Part shown: positions 28,112 through 39,047 of the stretch, in pieces
Position numbering within the stretch: the stretch's first letter is position 1
Layout of the letters: the number at the start of each line of letters is the position of its first letter
Assembly (NCBI RefSeq): GCF_001548395.1
Contig: NZ_AP017367.1
Location: 4,749,001 to 4,813,000, forward strand
Source: Leptolyngbya sp. O-77
Lineage (GTDB): Bacteria; Cyanobacteriota; Cyanobacteriia; Elainellales; Elainellaceae
Reading direction: 5' to 3'
DNA length: 64,000 nt
Program-made: the position numbers and the translations under genes
Notes under the pieces: model-generated
The model's input: only the letters and a program-made list of their open reading frames with translations
Told to the model about the DNA's origin: nothing
The model's database searches: none

Positions 28112-28657
28112 ATGCAAATTACGCAGGCTGAAATTTCAGATGTTTTAATTCTTGAGCCTCGTCTATTTGGCGACAGCCGGGGCTTCTTTTACGAAAGTTT
28201 TAATCAGCAGGTTTTTAGAGATAAGACAGGTGTGGACGCACAGTTTGTCCAGGACAACCATTCTCGCTCAATGCAGAACGTGCTGCGCGGGCTGCACTAT
28301 CAGATTCAGCAACCCCAAGGGAAGCTGGTACGGGTCATCCAGGGTGCCATCTTTGACGTTGCGGTCGATTTGCGCCGACAATCGCCCACCTTCGCACAGT
28401 GGGTGGGTTGGGAGCTAAGTGCTGAAAACCGCCGCCAGATTTGGGTTCCGCCTGGTTTTGCCCACGGTTTTGCGGTGCTGTCGGAAACGGCAGAGGTGCT
28501 GTATAAAACGACGGACTATTACGCGCCGCAGCACGAGCGGTGCATTCGCTGGGATGATCCCGATTTGGCGATCGCCTGGACGCTCCAGACGCTGCCAATC
28601 TTATCTGCAAAGGATAGGGCAGGGCAAACTCTGAGGACTGCGGAGGTATACGCATGA
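28112..28657 (+). CDS. rfbC: dTDP-4-dehydrorhamnose 3,5-epimerase
   Basis: 181 residues from the ATG at 28112, the family's normal length. This cupin-fold epimerase shows LRGLHYQ with catalytic H62, VFDVAVDLRR-type strand (D86), WVPPGFAHGFAVLSE and Y131 in LYKTTDYY. It inverts C3 and C5 of dTDP-4-keto-6-deoxyglucose, the third step to dTDP-L-rhamnose. Its stop overlaps the rfbD start by 4 bp, so the two are translationally coupled. Confidence 0.96.
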   Translation: MQITQAEISDVLILEPRLFGDSRGFFYESFNQQVFRDKTGVDAQFVQDNHSRSMQNVLRGLHYQIQQPQGKLVRVIQGAIFDVAVDLRRQSPTFAQWVGWELSAENRRQIWVPPGFAHGFAVLSETAEVLYKTTDYYAPQHERCIRWDDPDLAIAWTLQTLPILSAKDRAGQTLRTAEVYA

Positions 28658-29643
28658 CCTCGATTTTACTCATCGGTGCGGCAGGGCAGCTTGGACGAGA
28701 ATTGCAGCGAAAGTTACCGTGTTTGGGAACGCTCACTCGCCTCGATCGAAGCTGTTTAGATCTCACTCAATCGGATCAGATCTATCAAGCAGTGTATGCA
28801 TGTAAACCGGACGTAATTGTGAACGCGGCTGCTTACACCGCAGTTGACCAGGCGGAACGCGAACCAGAACTCGCCCATGCTATCAACTCGGAAGCCCCGA
28901 CGACGCTAGCAGAGATTGCAAACCGCATTGGTGCATCTTTCGTTCACATCTCGACAGACTATGTGTTTGACGGGCAGGCCCACACGCCTTATCTAGAAAA
29001 TGCCCTAACCGCGCCGATCAGCGCCTATGGACGCTCCAAACTGGCAGGCGAAATTGGCATTCGGCAAGCTTGCGATCGCCACATTATTCTCCGCACCGCC
29101 TGGGTTTACGGCACCTGGAGCAAGAGCAATTTTGTAAAAACCATGCTGCGGCTGGGGGGCGATCGCCCAGAGATTCGCGTAGTGGCGGATCAGGTGGGAG
29201 CGCCCACGTGGGCAGCAGATTTGGCACAGGCGATCGCCATTTTGATATCGCGCTCTGGTGCGACTTCGGATCGGGTGCATCAGGGCTTGCCGAATGGGTT
29301 GCTGGTGCAGAGCAGTTCCCCTATCAATGGCAGTTCCCAGGAATCGCTCTGGGGAACCTACCACTATACGAATAGCGGCGTTGCAAGCTGGTACGACTTT
29401 TCGGTGGCCATTTTTGAAATTGCGCGTCAGCTTGGGTTTCCGCTTCAGGTGCAACGGGTGGTGCCGATTTCCACGGCGGAATATCCCACGCCTGCTCAGC
29501 GTCCTGCTTATTCGGTCTTGTCGCTCAAGAAAACTGCTGCGGTGCTGGGGGGCTATCCACCCCACTGGCGGCAGTCGTTGAAGAAGATGCTGGCTGAACT
29601 TTATACCCACTCCTATGAAAGCTCTTATTCTCTCCGGCGGTAA
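28654..29643 (+). CDS. rfbD: dTDP-4-dehydrorhamnose reductase
   Basis: 329 residues, slightly longer than the usual 290-300. It has the SDR glycine motif GAAGQLGRE near the N-terminus, the STDYVFDG strand, and the catalytic Y-x3-K in AYGRSKLAGE, with LRTAWVYG after it. It reduces the 4-keto group to give dTDP-L-rhamnose. Extra length comes from an insert after residue 195 (Ser/Asn-rich, GATSDRVHQGLPNG...). Its 3' end overlaps rfbA by 29 bp. Confidence 0.95.
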   Translation: MTSILLIGAAGQLGRELQRKLPCLGTLTRLDRSCLDLTQSDQIYQAVYACKPDVIVNAAAYTAVDQAEREPELAHAINSEAPTTLAEIANRIGASFVHISTDYVFDGQAHTPYLENALTAPISAYGRSKLAGEIGIRQACDRHIILRTAWVYGTWSKSNFVKTMLRLGGDRPEIRVVADQVGAPTWAADLAQAIAILISRSGATSDRVHQGLPNGLLVQSSSPINGSSQESLWGTYHYTNSGVASWYDFSVAIFEIARQLGFPLQVQRVVPISTAEYPTPAQRPAYSVLSLKKTAAVLGGYPPHWRQSLKKMLAELYTHSYESSYSLRR

Positions 29644-30691
29644 GGGAACGCGCCTGCGTCCGCTCACTTACACGGGTGCAAAACAGCTAGTGCCCGTGGC
29701 TAATAAGCCCATCCTCTGGTACGGGATTGAGGCGATCGCCGCTGCGGGCATCACCGACATCGGCATCGTCATCAGCCCAGAAACGGGTGCAGAGGTGAAG
29801 GCGAAGACAGGCGACGGTAGCCGCTTTGGGGTTCGCATTACCTACATTCTCCAAGAGCAGCCCGCCGGACTAGCCCACGCAGTCAAGGTAGCGCAGCCCT
29901 TTCTAGAAGATTCACCGTTTGTCCTGTACCTGGGAGACAACCTAGTGCAGGGAGAACTGGGCCTGTTTCTGGAATGCTTCCAAGCGAGGGGGTTGGACGC
30001 ATTGACCCTGCTGTGCAGCGTACCCAACCCCAGCGCTTTTGGGGTCGCTGAGGTCGATGAGCAAGGGCGCGTGCTGAGGCTGGTCGAAAAACCCAAACAT
30101 CCTCCATCTAATCTGGCGCTGGTGGGGATTTACTTCTTCTCGCCACGGATTCATGAGGCGATCGCCAGCATTCAGCCCTCCGCCAGGGGCGAGATGGAAA
30201 TTACCGACGCAATTCAATTCTTAATCGATCAGCAAAAGCAGGTCGAGGCGCTGCAAATCCAGGGCTGGTGGCTAGATACGGGGAAAAAAGACGACCTGCT
30301 GGAAGCGAATCAGATCATTCTCGATGACTGCCTTTGCACCCAGCTAGAAGGCAACATTGATAATTTGAGTAAGATTAGCGGTCGCGTTCAGATTGCACCA
30401 GATTCTCAGGTGATCAACTGCACCATTCGCGGCCCCGTCGTGATTGGTCGCAATTGCCATCTGGAAAATTGCTTCATTGGGCCGTACAGCAGCATTGGCG
30501 ATCGCGTCAAACTGATTGATACCGATCTGGAACACAGCGTAATTTTAGAAGGCGCAACAGTTGTTGGAATTCATCAGCGCATTGTGGACAGCGTGATCGG
30601 TCAGCGGGTGCAGATCAGGGCCGCGCCCCAGCGCCCAAAAGCCTTGCGTTTTATGGTGGGCGACGATTGCCACATCGAGCTTTGTCAGTAG
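29615..30691 (+). CDS. rfbA: glucose-1-phosphate thymidylyltransferase, long form
   Basis: 358 residues, the long RmlA/StrD-type form. The nucleotidyltransferase domain starts MKALILSGGKGTRLRPLT and contains LGDNLVQG, VEKPKHPPSNLALVGIYFF and GWWLDTGKKDDLLEAN. The C-terminal 100 residues form a left-handed beta-helix (repeated hydrophobic hexads, e.g. VIGRNCHLENCFIG). It makes dTDP-glucose from dTTP and glucose-1-phosphate, the first step to dTDP-rhamnose. Confidence 0.94.
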   Translation: MKALILSGGKGTRLRPLTYTGAKQLVPVANKPILWYGIEAIAAAGITDIGIVISPETGAEVKAKTGDGSRFGVRITYILQEQPAGLAHAVKVAQPFLEDSPFVLYLGDNLVQGELGLFLECFQARGLDALTLLCSVPNPSAFGVAEVDEQGRVLRLVEKPKHPPSNLALVGIYFFSPRIHEAIASIQPSARGEMEITDAIQFLIDQQKQVEALQIQGWWLDTGKKDDLLEANQIILDDCLCTQLEGNIDNLSKISGRVQIAPDSQVINCTIRGPVVIGRNCHLENCFIGPYSSIGDRVKLIDTDLEHSVILEGATVVGIHQRIVDSVIGQRVQIRAAPQRPKALRFMVGDDCHIELCQ

Positions 30692-30777
30692 TGCATGACG
30701 ATTAGCACATGGAGTTTAGGTTTAAAGAAAGTCGATTTTTTTCATGATTTCTTCTATTCACAATCCAGGTTGAGAAC

Positions 30778-31902
<1,125 letters not shown>

Positions 31903-32256
31903 TTTTTAGCTACGATTTACCTCTCAATCATCAGGGTTTATGTGCTTGGATTGTCCCTTTAGGCTGATACTTTTTGTTTGAGTAAACAATCAATTTTCAG
32001 TGCGATCGCCCCAAGAATAAACAAGACTCTAGAAATTCTCTGAAAATCTCGTCACAAGGTTACCATCAATACTTACAAGTCCGATGAATTCGTGGTTTAT
32101 TCACTACCATCGGTTGGTTTATTCACTACTGTCGATCATTGAATTATCTTTAGGACGCTTTTAAGTTGACTCAAGCAAGAGCGACTCAAAGGTATTTCTA
32201 AAGCAGGATGAAAAGCACTCACACTGGTCTTTTATTAAGTGTCAGGATCACTAGTC
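31903..32256. other. intergenic region at the start of an AT-richer segment
   Basis: 354 bp. A short duplication (GGTTTATTCACTAC twice near 32092-32128) is the only structure noticed. Base composition becomes more AT-rich here and stays so through the following glycosyltransferases to about 35.4 kb. No RNA gene or terminator was confidently seen. Confidence 0.5.
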
Positions 32257-33093
32257 ATGAAACTTGGTAGCGGGTTTGTTGCCCTAAGGGAAATCAAAAT
32301 CCTGGGTATTTCAATACACAACTTCTCTAAGCAGGAATTCCTGGAATTATTGGACTCTGGCGTTGTGTTTACTCCCAACGTTGATCACCTCATCAAATTG
32401 GAGCAAGATTTCGATTTCTTCCGGGTTTATCAAGAGGCTGACTATCGAGTCTGTGATAGCAAGATTTTGTATTATGTGTCTCGCTTCTTGGGAATGCCGA
32501 TCAGGGAAAAAATTTCTGGCTCTGAGCTGTTGCCAGATTTTTGTCAGCATCATAAGGACAATGAAAACATCAGAATATTTTTGCTGGGCGCACGCGAAGG
32601 GGTCGCTTACCAAGCGCAACAGCGGATGAATGCCAAGGCCGGCAGGGACATTGTAGTGGGTGCCTACTCGCCTTCATTTGGATTCGAGCGAGATGAAGCC
32701 GAGTGCGCCGAGATTGTTGATATGATTAATCGCTCTGGCGCAACGGTCTTGGCGGTTGGTGTGGGTGCCCCCAAGCAAGAGAAGTGGATTGCCAAATACA
32801 AACATCAACTCCCAAACGTTCGTATCTTTTTGGCGATTGGTGCAGCAATTGACTTTGAAGCGGGCTACAAGCAGCGATCGCCCCAGTGGATCAGCGAGGC
32901 GGGTCTGGAATGGCTCCATCGCCTGCTGTCCGAACCCCGGCGGCTATGGCGACGCTATCTGATTGAGGGGCTGCCATTCTTTTGGCTAATTCTTAAGCAA
33001 AGGCTGAATCTCTATCACTCTCCTCACCTGTCGGCTCTTTCACATGAAGCTTATCGTTCTCGCGACAAGGTTGTTCAAAAGATTGGCCGTTAG
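32257..33093 (+). CDS. WecB/TagA/CpsF-family glycosyltransferase (GT26)
   Basis: 278 residues from the ATG at 32257; a GTG at 32239 is also possible. Family motifs: FTPNVDHLIKL, the ADYRVCDSK segment, FLLGAREGVA and the diagnostic VGVGAPKQEKWI, ending with FEAGYKQRSPQWISEAGLEWLHRLLSEPRRLWRRY. It transfers N-acetylmannosaminuronic acid-type or related sugars to a lipid-linked acceptor at the inner membrane face. It probably adds the second sugar of the repeat unit. Confidence 0.93.
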   Translation: MKLGSGFVALREIKILGISIHNFSKQEFLELLDSGVVFTPNVDHLIKLEQDFDFFRVYQEADYRVCDSKILYYVSRFLGMPIREKISGSELLPDFCQHHKDNENIRIFLLGAREGVAYQAQQRMNAKAGRDIVVGAYSPSFGFERDEAECAEIVDMINRSGATVLAVGVGAPKQEKWIAKYKHQLPNVRIFLAIGAAIDFEAGYKQRSPQWISEAGLEWLHRLLSEPRRLWRRYLIEGLPFFWLILKQRLNLYHSPHLSALSHEAYRSRDKVVQKIGR

Positions 33094-33119
33094 AAACAAG
33101 CAAAGAACATCACAACATT

Positions 33120-34331
33120 ATGAACTGCCCTCATTTGGTCGTTATTCCTTCGGTGCCTGTGTGGCAAGAGGAAGAGTCTCTAATATTTGATCGGAAGTTC
33201 TATGATGGAATGTTACAGTATGTTGGGATGTGGCCCGGCGAAGTGTCTTGCATTCTCTCAGCTACCTCTACACAGCTTCCCAGCTTCGGAATCGTGAGCA
33301 GAAAGTGGAGTGAGATGCCATTTCATTGCATCATTTTAGACAGTCAAAGATCAATTAGTGAGGTGCATTTACAGAGTGCTTCTGTTGTTCTAGCATCAGG
33401 CGATTCATTTGATCAATTTCATATTAGCAAGGTTTGCAAAAACGTGGGGGCAAAGTGCATTTATGTCATTGAATACACTCCTGAATCTCATTATCAAATT
33501 GCATCCCTAAGCGCAAAGAATTTGTTGGCTAGATTCCGCAAATTTTTCTATATTTGGAAAAACGAGAAGAAGCGTTTGTCTGCCTTTTCGCTCGCCGATG
33601 CACTCCAAATCAACGGTATGGCTGCCTATAGTGAATATCGAAGGTCAAACGCAGATTTGCTTTACTTTGATACGAGAGTTGATCATAAACATATGGTTAG
33701 CCGAGAGGTTCTTAGCGCCAGATTGGATTATTTGAGTAGCAGAAAGCCTCTCTGCCTTGCTTTTTCAGGTCGTCTCATTGCTATGAAGGGGGCGGATCAC
33801 TTGATTGCGATCGCAGCCTTGCTGAAAGCACAAAATGTGCAGTTTTCAATGACCATATACGGCACAGGTGAGCTGGAACAGAAAATGCGTAACAGCATCA
33901 TTCAGTTGGGGCTTGAAGATATGGTTTCCATGCCGGGAGCAGTTGATTTCTATCAGGAACTAATTCCAGCTTTACAGCAAAACGTTGACTTATTTATCAT
34001 GCCCCACCGACAAAGTGATCCTTCATGCACATACCTCGAAACATTGGCTTGTGGGATTCCGATTGTGGGCTATAAAAATAAAGCATTCTCTGGACTTTTG
34101 GAACGAGCAGATATTGGATGGGGTGTGCAGATTGATGATCTGCAATCAATTGCAGGAACTATTAAATACCTAAGTCTCAACAGAGAAGAAATAGCACAAA
34201 AGTCGTTGAACAGCATTAATTTTGCCTACAGCCATAGCTTCGAGCTAACCTTCAAGCGAAGAACTGAGCATTTGTATGCTCTGTCTCAGTCTGAACGATT
34301 GGAAAACCACAAGGCGCTCGTTTCTGCTTAA
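33120..34331 (+). CDS. glycosyltransferase family 4 protein
   Basis: 403 residues. The N-terminal half is diverged. The C-terminal donor domain is clear: LAFSGRLIAMKGADHLI, FSMTIYGTGELEQKM, VSMPGAVDFYQELIPAL and SCTYLETLACGIPIVGYKNKAFSGLL. It follows the GT26 gene by 26 bp and is likely in the same operon. Acceptor and donor are unknown. It is AT-richer than most of the window, with a single HIP1 site. Confidence 0.85.
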   Translation: MNCPHLVVIPSVPVWQEEESLIFDRKFYDGMLQYVGMWPGEVSCILSATSTQLPSFGIVSRKWSEMPFHCIILDSQRSISEVHLQSASVVLASGDSFDQFHISKVCKNVGAKCIYVIEYTPESHYQIASLSAKNLLARFRKFFYIWKNEKKRLSAFSLADALQINGMAAYSEYRRSNADLLYFDTRVDHKHMVSREVLSARLDYLSSRKPLCLAFSGRLIAMKGADHLIAIAALLKAQNVQFSMTIYGTGELEQKMRNSIIQLGLEDMVSMPGAVDFYQELIPALQQNVDLFIMPHRQSDPSCTYLETLACGIPIVGYKNKAFSGLLERADIGWGVQIDDLQSIAGTIKYLSLNREEIAQKSLNSINFAYSHSFELTFKRRTEHLYALSQSERLENHKALVSA

Positions 34332-34402
34332 TCGGCCCATATGCCTGTCTTATTTTATCCGCTCAATGCTATAATCGCGGGACTATTTGCTTAGGCTGAA
34401 TT

Positions 34403-35329
34403 ATGCGGACAACCTGCATTATTAATAACTTTAACTACGGTCAGTTTGTTTTTGAGGCAGTCGAAAGTGCCTTGAATCAGACAGCTAAGTTCGATGAAAT
34501 TATTGTTGTTGATGATGCTTCGACTGACCAATCTCAACTCGCTTTGCAAGAGGCTTATGCTCATCATCGTGTCATTCAGCTAGTCCTTAAAAAAAGAAAC
34601 GAAGGACAACTTTCTGCATTCAATGAAGGCTTTTTAGCATCTACAGGCGACATTATTTTCTTTCTAGATGCCGATGATGTTTACCATCCTGAATATGTAT
34701 TTGAAGCGCTCAACTTTTATCAACAGCATCCAGACTGCGATTTTCTATTCTGCCATTATGAACTGTTCGGACGGCAGGGGCTAGTGCAGGTTCCTCCACC
34801 AGAAAGCTCCAGTCGAGATTATGGATTTTCAGTCATCTCTAGCCTGTATTATGGACGATGGATCGGGGGGCCGACATCTGTAATCTCTGCCAAGCGATCT
34901 ATTCTTAGCAAGCTTCTCCCGCTTCCACTTATCGATGACTGGCGAACAAGAGCCGATGACTGTTTGATTTACGGTACGTCAATCTTTGGGGCCAGAAAGT
35001 TTTTCTTAAACAGAACGTTAGTGAATTATAGAATTCATGGTGCAAATAACTTGCAAATGCGAAGAGAGATATACACCCCTCAAGCAGAATATAAGAGGGC
35101 TTTGGCGCTAAATCGCCTTTTTAATTGTTTGAAAGCAAGCAGTGGCTACGGTAATCAGCTTGTTGAACTGGCAGACAAAGAGTTCGATACGATACCTCAG
35201 CCTACGAGAGCAGACCTTAAGCTATACCTAAAGATTATTGCTTTATCAACCCTGTCGCTGCATCAAAAAATTCGGCGATCGCTCTCTGTAATCCAGTCTT
35301 TTGTTAGGCGCTCAAAGTTCAAGCCTTAG
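34403..35329 (+). CDS. glycosyltransferase family 2 protein
   Basis: 308 residues. The GT-A domain begins CIINNFNYGQFVFEAVESALNQT with EIIVVDDASTDQS and the metal-binding FFLDADD. No membrane helices. It probably adds one sugar to a repeat unit in the cytoplasm. The TAG stop at 35327-35329 is followed at once by an in-frame open reading that becomes the next GT4 gene. Confidence 0.88.
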   Translation: MRTTCIINNFNYGQFVFEAVESALNQTAKFDEIIVVDDASTDQSQLALQEAYAHHRVIQLVLKKRNEGQLSAFNEGFLASTGDIIFFLDADDVYHPEYVFEALNFYQQHPDCDFLFCHYELFGRQGLVQVPPPESSSRDYGFSVISSLYYGRWIGGPTSVISAKRSILSKLLPLPLIDDWRTRADDCLIYGTSIFGARKFFLNRTLVNYRIHGANNLQMRREIYTPQAEYKRALALNRLFNCLKASSGYGNQLVELADKEFDTIPQPTRADLKLYLKIIALSTLSLHQKIRRSLSVIQSFVRRSKFKP

Positions 35330-35362
35330 AAACTGTTTGGCGATCTTGACCAGCAATTTAGA

Positions 35363-36310
35363 TTGCTCTCGAACTGCCATCGTTATGACGTAATCTATTC
35401 AGCCCATTACCTCACAACAGGGCTGCTGTCGTTTTTAAGCATTTTGGGCTTGCTGAAAAAGCCGATTGTTGCTATCGGCTATCAGGCTCCGCGTACAAAA
35501 TCTTTTCACTGGAAGCTGTTTGTAAAAACCTTTATCGAAGGCAACAATAAAATTCTCTGCCTGAGCGAGTCTTTGCTAAAAGACTTGGAGGATCTTGGAA
35601 TACCCAGACAAAAACTAGAGGTGATTGAATGGGGTACTGATTTGCGGTTTTATCAACCTGCTGAGCGGGATGAAACGCAGACTGATCAAGCAAGTGTAGA
35701 ACGATTTATTCTTAGTCCTGGAAAGTCCTATCGAGACTATCCAACGTTGGTCAAAGCATTTGCAAACCTGGATTGTTGCTTAACCATCTGCGGTGCTGGA
35801 CGGCTTGATCTTAAGTGTCTAAAAGAGGAAGCTTTTGGGGATGCCGCACAGCAGTTTCCAGACAACGTATCGGTGATTCAGGAGATGCTGGATTGGCGTG
35901 ATTTTATTCGGCTGTATCAGCAGGCTTATGCTGTGGCGATTCCGATTATAGAAGAGGAAACCCGCTTCAAAAATGCTATTGGACTGACCGTGCTAACAGA
36001 GGCAATGGCGATGGGTAAGGCAATTGTGATGACCCGCAGCGACTATGTGGGTGTGGATCTGGAGCGAGAAGGAATTGGGCTGTGGGTTGAGGAAGGCGAT
36101 GTGGATGGCTGGCAAAGGGCAATCGCCTACCTGTTGGACAATCCCAAAGAAACCCGCGAAATGGGTCGCCGCGCCCGCCTTTTGGCCGAGCAGCGCTTCA
36201 ACCTAGAGCAGTTCTCCAAGAAACTGGCTGATTCACTCTGGCAGGCCTACAATGCCCAGCAACCTGCCCGCCCGACTATTCCCGTTCGCCAGCAGGCCCT
36301 GCTGCGCTAA
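35363..36310 (+). pseudogene. glycosyltransferase family 4, N-terminus missing
   Basis: 315 residues from a TTG at 35363 without a clear ribosome binding site. Coding-like sequence extends back to the stop of the previous gene (35329) in the same frame, with no ATG or GTG. The first recognisable part (YDVIYSAHYLTTGLL) corresponds to a mid position of the N-terminal Rossmann domain in normal GT4 enzymes, so perhaps 60-80 residues are lost. The donor domain is complete (FILSPGKSYRDYPTLVKAF, AIGLTVLTEAMAMGKAIVMTRSD). Either a deletion remnant, or a truncated protein translated from TTG. The 3' end overlaps the convergent ABC gene by 4 bp. Confidence 0.6.
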
Positions 36311-38079
36311 CTTGCGCCCAGTTGCAGCGCATACAGATTTGCGTAGATGCCTTTTTGGGCAATCAGCTCAGTGTGGGTTCCCCGTTCCGCGATCTGCCCC
36401 TGCTGAACCACGAGTACCTGATCGGCTTGGGCCACAGTGCTAAGGCGGTGGGCAATCACGAAGCTGGTGCGGTTTTGGAGCAGGCGGGCGATCGCCTCTT
36501 GCACCAATGCTTCAGTGCGTGTGTCGATGCTGCTGGTTGCCTCGTCCAGGATCAGAATCTTCGGGTTAATTAGCACTGCCCGCGCAATACTGACCAACTG
36601 TCGCTGTCCCTGGCTCAGCGGTGCGCCCCGCTCACCCAACAGCGTGCTGTAGCCCTGCGGCAACGAGGTGATAAATTCATGCACATTAGCCGTCTGGGCT
36701 GCCGCCTCAATCTCGGTCTGACTGGCATCTGGCGCACCAAAGGCGATATTCTCCGCCACCGTGCCGCTAAAGAGTAAGTTATCTTGCAGCACGATCCCAA
36801 TCTGGCGGCGCAGGCTGGCTTGCGTCACGCGGCGCACGTCGATGCCGTCGATTTTTACCGCGCCCTCCGTCACATCATAAAACCGCAGAATCAAATTAAT
36901 AATTGTGCTTTTGCCTGCGCCCGTCGGCCCCACCAGCGCCACCATCTGTCCCGGTTCTGCTACTAAGCTCACCTCTTGCAGCACGCGCTGATTTTCCGTA
37001 TAGCCAAAGGACACCGACTCGAACCGCACCTCTCCTCGAATCGGCGGCATCTCAGTCGCATTGGGCGCATCCTGCAATGTCGCTGGCTCATCTAGCAGCA
37101 AAAAGATCCGGTCTAATCCTGCCAGCCCCGACTGCGCCTGCGTATAAAACTGGCTGAGGATCTGGATCGGGCGAAAGAACTGCTGCACGTACAGCAAAAA
37201 CGCCGTCACCACACCCACCGACATCGCCCCCGTCACCGCCAGATAGCCGCCGTAGGCCATCACGCCCGCCGTTGCCAGCGTGTTCAGAAAATCAATCGAC
37301 GGCAAAAACGCAGAAGTCACCGCCACTGCCTGAATGTTAGCGCGGCGATTCGCCTCGTTGAGGCTGTCAAATTCCTCGATATTCAATTGCGTCCGGTTAA
37401 AAGCCTGTGCCTCGCGCACACTGCTAATGTCCTCCTCCAGCTTGGCCGACAGTTCGCCAATCGTCTCCCGCGCCACGCGAAAGCGCCGCCGCGCCCAGCG
37501 CGAAAAGAAACCCGTGGTGAAAATCATCATGGGCACTACTAGATTGCTCAGCAGACCCAGTTGCAGGTTCATCGACAGCATGGCAATGATAATGCCGATC
37601 AGGCTAAAGCTTTGTCCCAGCATTTGCGGCACCGTTAGCCCAAAGGCCTGGTTCACCGTGTTTACGTCATTTAGCAGGCGGCTCATCAGGTCGCCGGCCT
37701 CGCTGCGGTCAAAAAAACTGACCGGCAGGCTCTGCACTTTCGTAAACAAATCTTGCCGCAGTTGCCCCAGAACCCGCTGCATCATGTTGCCGATGCGCCA
37801 GATTTGCCCGCGAATCGCCACCACACCCAGCACGTAAATCACGACCAGCAGCGCCAGCAGCCGCGCCAGCCCTGGCCAGTCGCCTTGCAAAATCAGGTTG
37901 TCGATCGCCCAGCCAATCAGCAACGGCCCGACAGACTGTGTGGCTGCGCCAATCATTACCAGCAGCAGCGCGATGGGAATTTCCTGGCGATAGGGCGCGA
38001 AATATTGCAAAAATCGCCGCAGGGTCGAGAGTTTGGGCTTTTGCTCCGCAGCGACAATGGGGGACGGGCCTCTGATCAT
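36307..38079 (-). CDS. ABC exporter, fused membrane and ATPase domains
   Basis: 590 residues in the MsbA/Sav1866 layout: six membrane helices in about residues 30-310, then an ATPase domain with Walker A GPTGAGKST, Q-loop LQDNLLFSGTVAENIAFG, signature LSQGQ, Walker B ILILDEATSSID and H-loop IAHRLST. It functions as a homodimer or heterodimer exporting lipids, lipid-linked sugars or drugs. Position at the end of the polysaccharide locus suggests, but does not prove, a role there. Its ATG overlaps the stop of the upstream frameshifted MscS gene (ATGA), so both belong to one transcript. Confidence 0.93.
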   Translation of the reverse strand: MIRGPSPIVAAEQKPKLSTLRRFLQYFAPYRQEIPIALLLVMIGAATQSVGPLLIGWAIDNLILQGDWPGLARLLALLVVIYVLGVVAIRGQIWRIGNMMQRVLGQLRQDLFTKVQSLPVSFFDRSEAGDLMSRLLNDVNTVNQAFGLTVPQMLGQSFSLIGIIIAMLSMNLQLGLLSNLVVPMMIFTTGFFSRWARRRFRVARETIGELSAKLEEDISSVREAQAFNRTQLNIEEFDSLNEANRRANIQAVAVTSAFLPSIDFLNTLATAGVMAYGGYLAVTGAMSVGVVTAFLLYVQQFFRPIQILSQFYTQAQSGLAGLDRIFLLLDEPATLQDAPNATEMPPIRGEVRFESVSFGYTENQRVLQEVSLVAEPGQMVALVGPTGAGKSTIINLILRFYDVTEGAVKIDGIDVRRVTQASLRRQIGIVLQDNLLFSGTVAENIAFGAPDASQTEIEAAAQTANVHEFITSLPQGYSTLLGERGAPLSQGQRQLVSIARAVLINPKILILDEATSSIDTRTEALVQEAIARLLQNRTSFVIAHRLSTVAQADQVLVVQQGQIAERGTHTELIAQKGIYANLYALQLGAS

Positions 38080-38938
38080 AGGGCTTCGGCCTTGGGTGCG
38101 GGGTAGAGATGCACATCGCGCTGAGGAAAGGGAATGGTAATCCCGGCAGCGTCCAGCTTTTTCTTAATGTTTTCGTAGGCGGCGAAATAGACGGGGCCAG
38201 TAGTATTCAGCCCTCGTCCAGGGGGCGCACGGCAAAGTCTACGCTGCTTTCCGCCAGTTCCAGCACGCCAATCATCGGCGGCGGGTCGCTGAGAATTCGT
38301 TCATCTTGGGCTAGCGCCTCGGCGATCGCCCGCTTCACCCGGTCAATGTCTTCGTGGTAGGCAACGCCCACCACCAGATCCACCCGCAAAATGCCCTTCG
38401 TGGAATAGTTAATGATATTGCCGCCCGTAAGGCTGTTATTGGGAATGATGACCGTCTTGTTATCCAGCCGCCGCAGCACCGTTGTAAAAAGCTGAATGTC
38501 TTCCACAAAGCCCGATTCACCGCCGCCCTCGATCCAGTCACCGACGCGAAACGGATGAAAAAAGACAATCAACAGCCCCGCCGCAAAATTGGACAGCGAC
38601 CCTTGCAGCGCCAGCCCAACCGCCAGACCCGCCGCCCCCAGCACCGCCACCAGCGACGTGGTTTGGATGCCCAGTTGCCCCAGCGCTGCCAAAATCACAA
38701 AGGCCGTCAGTCCGTATTCGGCCAGGTTGCTGGTAAACGCAATCAGGTTGGGGTCAATCGTGGTTGGGGTCATCAGCCGCTTGATCAGGCGGCGGAGTTG
38801 CTTGGCCAGCCAGCGACCCACGACTAGAATAATCGCCGCGCCCAGCAATCGCAGCCCAAAGTCTACGCCCAGGGATTGCAGTTGCAGCAGCAGGGCATTC
38901 CAGGCATCGAGGTTAAACAGATCAAAATCAAAGGTCAT
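38076..38938 (-). pseudogene. MscS-family mechanosensitive channel, two frameshifts near the 3' end
   Basis: The ORF from 38938 (or 39004) codes an MscS core: LFNLDAWNALLLQL, three membrane helices, the pore helix LGAAGLAVGLALQGSLSNFAAG and the VEDIQLFTTVLRRLDNKTVIIPNN beta domain. It stops early at 38207 after DFAVRPLDEG. Two other frames continue the family sequence: WTRAEYYWP, then VYFAAYENIKKKLDAAGITIPFPQRDVHLYP, stopping at 38076. Each shift is explained by one extra C in a C-run (near 38222 and 38201). The true stop overlaps the ABC exporter start. Either a recent pseudogene or sequencing errors in C-runs. Confidence 0.82.
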
Positions 38939-39047
38939 GAGCAGGAAATCGTTCAGTATGGCGTATGAGGTGAGGGGGGTTAACCCTAGGGCGGGTGTCC
39001 GCATTCTATAACCTAATCCCGAACCACTGCACTGACCCCCGGATACC

